Source of the DNA: Gammaproteobacteria bacterium
Lineage (GTDB): Bacteria; Pseudomonadota; Gammaproteobacteria; Enterobacterales; Alteromonadaceae
Assembly: GCA_018820995.1 (NCBI GenBank)
Contig: JAHJNE010000659.1
Coordinates: forward strand, 1 to 32,215
DNA: 32,215 nucleotides
Direction of reading: 5' to 3'
This document shows positions 30,291 through 32,215 of the stretch, piece by piece. Under the pieces are notes generated by a model, which worked only from the letters and a program-made list of their open reading frames with translations, did no database searches and was not told where the DNA came from. The position numbers were made by a program, and so were the translations under genes. Position 1 is the first letter of the stretch. Every line of letters begins with the position of its first letter.

Positions 30291-31256
30291 ATGTTGCACA
30301 TCGAAGTTTCCCGTGTCGCCAAAACTTATGGTTCAGTCAAGGCGGTGAAAGACATCAGTTTTACTATTCCTGCTGGACAGATTTTTGCGTTGTTGGGTCC
30401 GAATGGCGCCGGTAAATCTTCGCTGATCCGAATGCTGGTCGGCCTGACCATCCCCGATCAGGGACAGATCAAAGTGACATTCAACGGACAACAACATCAC
30501 AGCTTGCCGGATGGATGCTTCGGCTATCTACCGGAAGACCGTGGCTTATATTTAGATAAAACAGTGTCGGATAATTTGCAGTACATCGGTCAGCTTCGAG
30601 GTTTGAGTAAAAACCAAATAACAGCGCAGCTGGACTCCTGGTTACAGCGCCTGGACCTGCTCGATAAACGCAAAGAAAATCTGTCTAAGTTATCTAAAGG
30701 TAATCAGCAAAAAGTACAACTGATCAGCTGCCTGATCCATCAACCAGCACTACTTATCCTAGACGAACCATTTTCTGGCTTGGACCCTATCAATCAAGAA
30801 CATGTGTTGACCATTCTGGCTGAACTTAAAGCCAAAGGGACCACGATCCTATTAAGTGCGCACCAAATGGCGTTGGTTGAACGGCTTGCCGATCAGATGC
30901 TGCTGCTAAACAAAGGCCAGGTAGTGGCGCAGGGGAATTTGCAGCAAGTAACGCAGCAGTTGGATCCAACTATCAGTTATCACGTCACTTTTACTTCAGC
31001 CATTGATGCACAGCTGCTGAATCACTGCTCGAGTATCAGCCAGTGGCGCGCACCATCAACGGAAAAATTTATCTTGGAAATTCAACCTCATGCCACTGTA
31101 AATCAGTTGCTGCAGGAATTAAGTCAGCTCGGCACATTGGCTGATTTCAGTCGTCAACAACCGAGTTTACATGACTTATATCTGGCGGCGGTGCAACAGC
31201 ACAATCAAGCGCCTCACCAGCCTGCTTCAGAGCACAATGAAGGGGTCGCAGCATGA
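30291..31256 (+). CDS. ABC transporter ATP-binding protein (ABC-2 exporter, NatA-like)
   Basis: Walker A LLGPNGAGKSSL, signature LSKGNQQKVQLI, Walker B LLILDEPFSGLDP and H-loop LLSAHQM. ATG at 30291 with SD GGTGGAG. Confidence 0.92.
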   Translation: MLHIEVSRVAKTYGSVKAVKDISFTIPAGQIFALLGPNGAGKSSLIRMLVGLTIPDQGQIKVTFNGQQHHSLPDGCFGYLPEDRGLYLDKTVSDNLQYIGQLRGLSKNQITAQLDSWLQRLDLLDKRKENLSKLSKGNQQKVQLISCLIHQPALLILDEPFSGLDPINQEHVLTILAELKAKGTTILLSAHQMALVERLADQMLLLNKGQVVAQGNLQQVTQQLDPTISYHVTFTSAIDAQLLNHCSSISQWRAPSTEKFILEIQPHATVNQLLQELSQLGTLADFSRQQPSLHDLYLAAVQQHNQAPHQPASEHNEGVAA

Positions 31257-32215
31257 AGATCTGGACCATTGCTATTTTTGAATTCAAACGGTATTTCAAG
31301 TGGAAACAAGAGTTGATTGGCATTGGTTTGATGCTACTCATTTTTACTTTATCGAGTTTATGGCCATTGCTTAAAAACGCGCTGGATAAAGATTACAACG
31401 TTGCCATATTGGCTACCAATAGCAGCATGCCTGAACTTGAAGGTTTTAAATTTCAGCGACTCCCGCCTGAAAAAAAAGCTGATGTCGAAGCCGGTATTGG
31501 TGAAGTGTGGGATGCCGTGATTGATACCAGCACAACGCCGGTACAATTGCTGGCCAAAGAAAAAGCCAGCTGGCAGGACAAACTAAAAACGACCATGCAA
31601 AAGTGGCAACAACAACGGTTAATTGCCGCGCTACCGCTTACTGAAGAACAGCAACAACTAATCGCGAAACTACCTGAGATTCACATTCAGTTCGTCAATG
31701 CTGACGGCGGCGCAAAAGATGACAAAGGCCAGAAACTAATTAGCGCTGGTTTATTGTTTTTACTCGGTTTAGGGGTATTTTCCGGGTTTGGTTATATGTT
31801 CACAGCCATCACCACCGAAAAACAAAGCCGCGTGACCGAGCAACTTCTTACACTGCTCACACCACAACAATGGATCGATGGAAAAATTCTTGGTATTTCA
31901 CTGTTTTGCTTAAAGACGATGCTCACCAGCGGCCTGTTTTTCTTTTTGGTTTTGCAGGCGTTGCGCTTACTGGATAACAAACCCATGCAGACGATACCGA
32001 TGACGGGCTTTGAAGTCTTCAGTGCCCTGCTATTCATTGGTTTGGGATTGTTGCTGGTCAACAGTTTTATGGCGGGATTCGCGGCGACCATTGATGATCC
32101 CAATCATTCCAGCAGAAGTATGATGATGTTTTTACCGGCGGCCCCATTGGGTCTGGCTTTTAGTGTAATGGACAATGCCGAAGGTTTAATGATGCAGATT
32201 TTAAGCATCTTTCCA
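31253..32215 (+). CDS. ABC-2 type transporter permease (NatB-like), truncated by the window edge
   Basis: ATGA overlap with the ATPase. Reading frame open from 31253 to the window end: MKIWTIAIFEFKRYFKWKQELIGIGLMLLIFTL...GYMFTAITTEKQSRVTEQLLTLLTPQQWIDGKILG. Not in the ORF track because it has no stop in the window. Confidence 0.85.
   Translation, partial: MKIWTIAIFEFKRYFKWKQELIGIGLMLLIFTLSSLWPLLKNALDKDYNVAILATNSSMPELEGFKFQRLPPEKKADVEAGIGEVWDAVIDTSTTPVQLLAKEKASWQDKLKTTMQKWQQQRLIAALPLTEEQQQLIAKLPEIHIQFVNADGGAKDDKGQKLISAGLLFLLGLGVFSGFGYMFTAITTEKQSRVTEQLLTLLTPQQWIDGKILGISLFCLKTMLTSGLFFFLVLQALRLLDNKPMQTIPMTGFEVFSALLFIGLGLLLVNSFMAGFAATIDDPNHSSRSMMMFLPAAPLGLAFSVMDNAEGLMMQILSIFP

Noticed and set aside
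30021-30299. 92 aa minus-strand ORF after the fumarase-like gene
   Set aside because: Mostly antisense to the lyase C-terminus, with no convincing SD or domain; the intergenic part is short.

Overview
This 32.2 kb window is chromosomal-type DNA from a gammaproteobacterium; an Alteromonadales relative (Rheinheimera/Shewanella-like) is inferred from gene content only. It is densely coding.

The most distinctive part is about 1.3-12.5 kb. It looks like an N-acetylgalactosamine (GalNAc) utilisation locus: ROK kinase (agaK-like), AgaS-type SIS deaminase/isomerase, GatZ/KbaZ/AgaZ-like protein and DeoR-family regulator (agaR-like) on the minus strand. These diverge from a large TonB-dependent receptor and a secreted multidomain GH31 enzyme with C-terminal F5/8 (CBM32-like) and NPCBM-like modules. 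The GH31 active-site motifs depart from the classical WxDMNE signature and suggest an alpha-N-acetylgalactosaminidase-type enzyme.

The rest is mostly housekeeping or accessory metabolism: PhyH-family oxygenase, HHH protein, periplasmic solute-binding-like protein, PepSY protein, DUF2789, TPR-GGDEF protein, VOC protein, SpeD, OsmC, DUF3802-like protein, the ast genes astC-astA-astD, HDOD protein, PabA/TrpG, a class II fumarase-like lyase, and an ABC exporter whose permease runs off the right edge.

I found no rRNA, tRNA, CRISPR array, transposase, phage or recognisable defence system. Several hairpins, dyads and start-site corrections are reported. No database search was run; all family names come from reading motifs.
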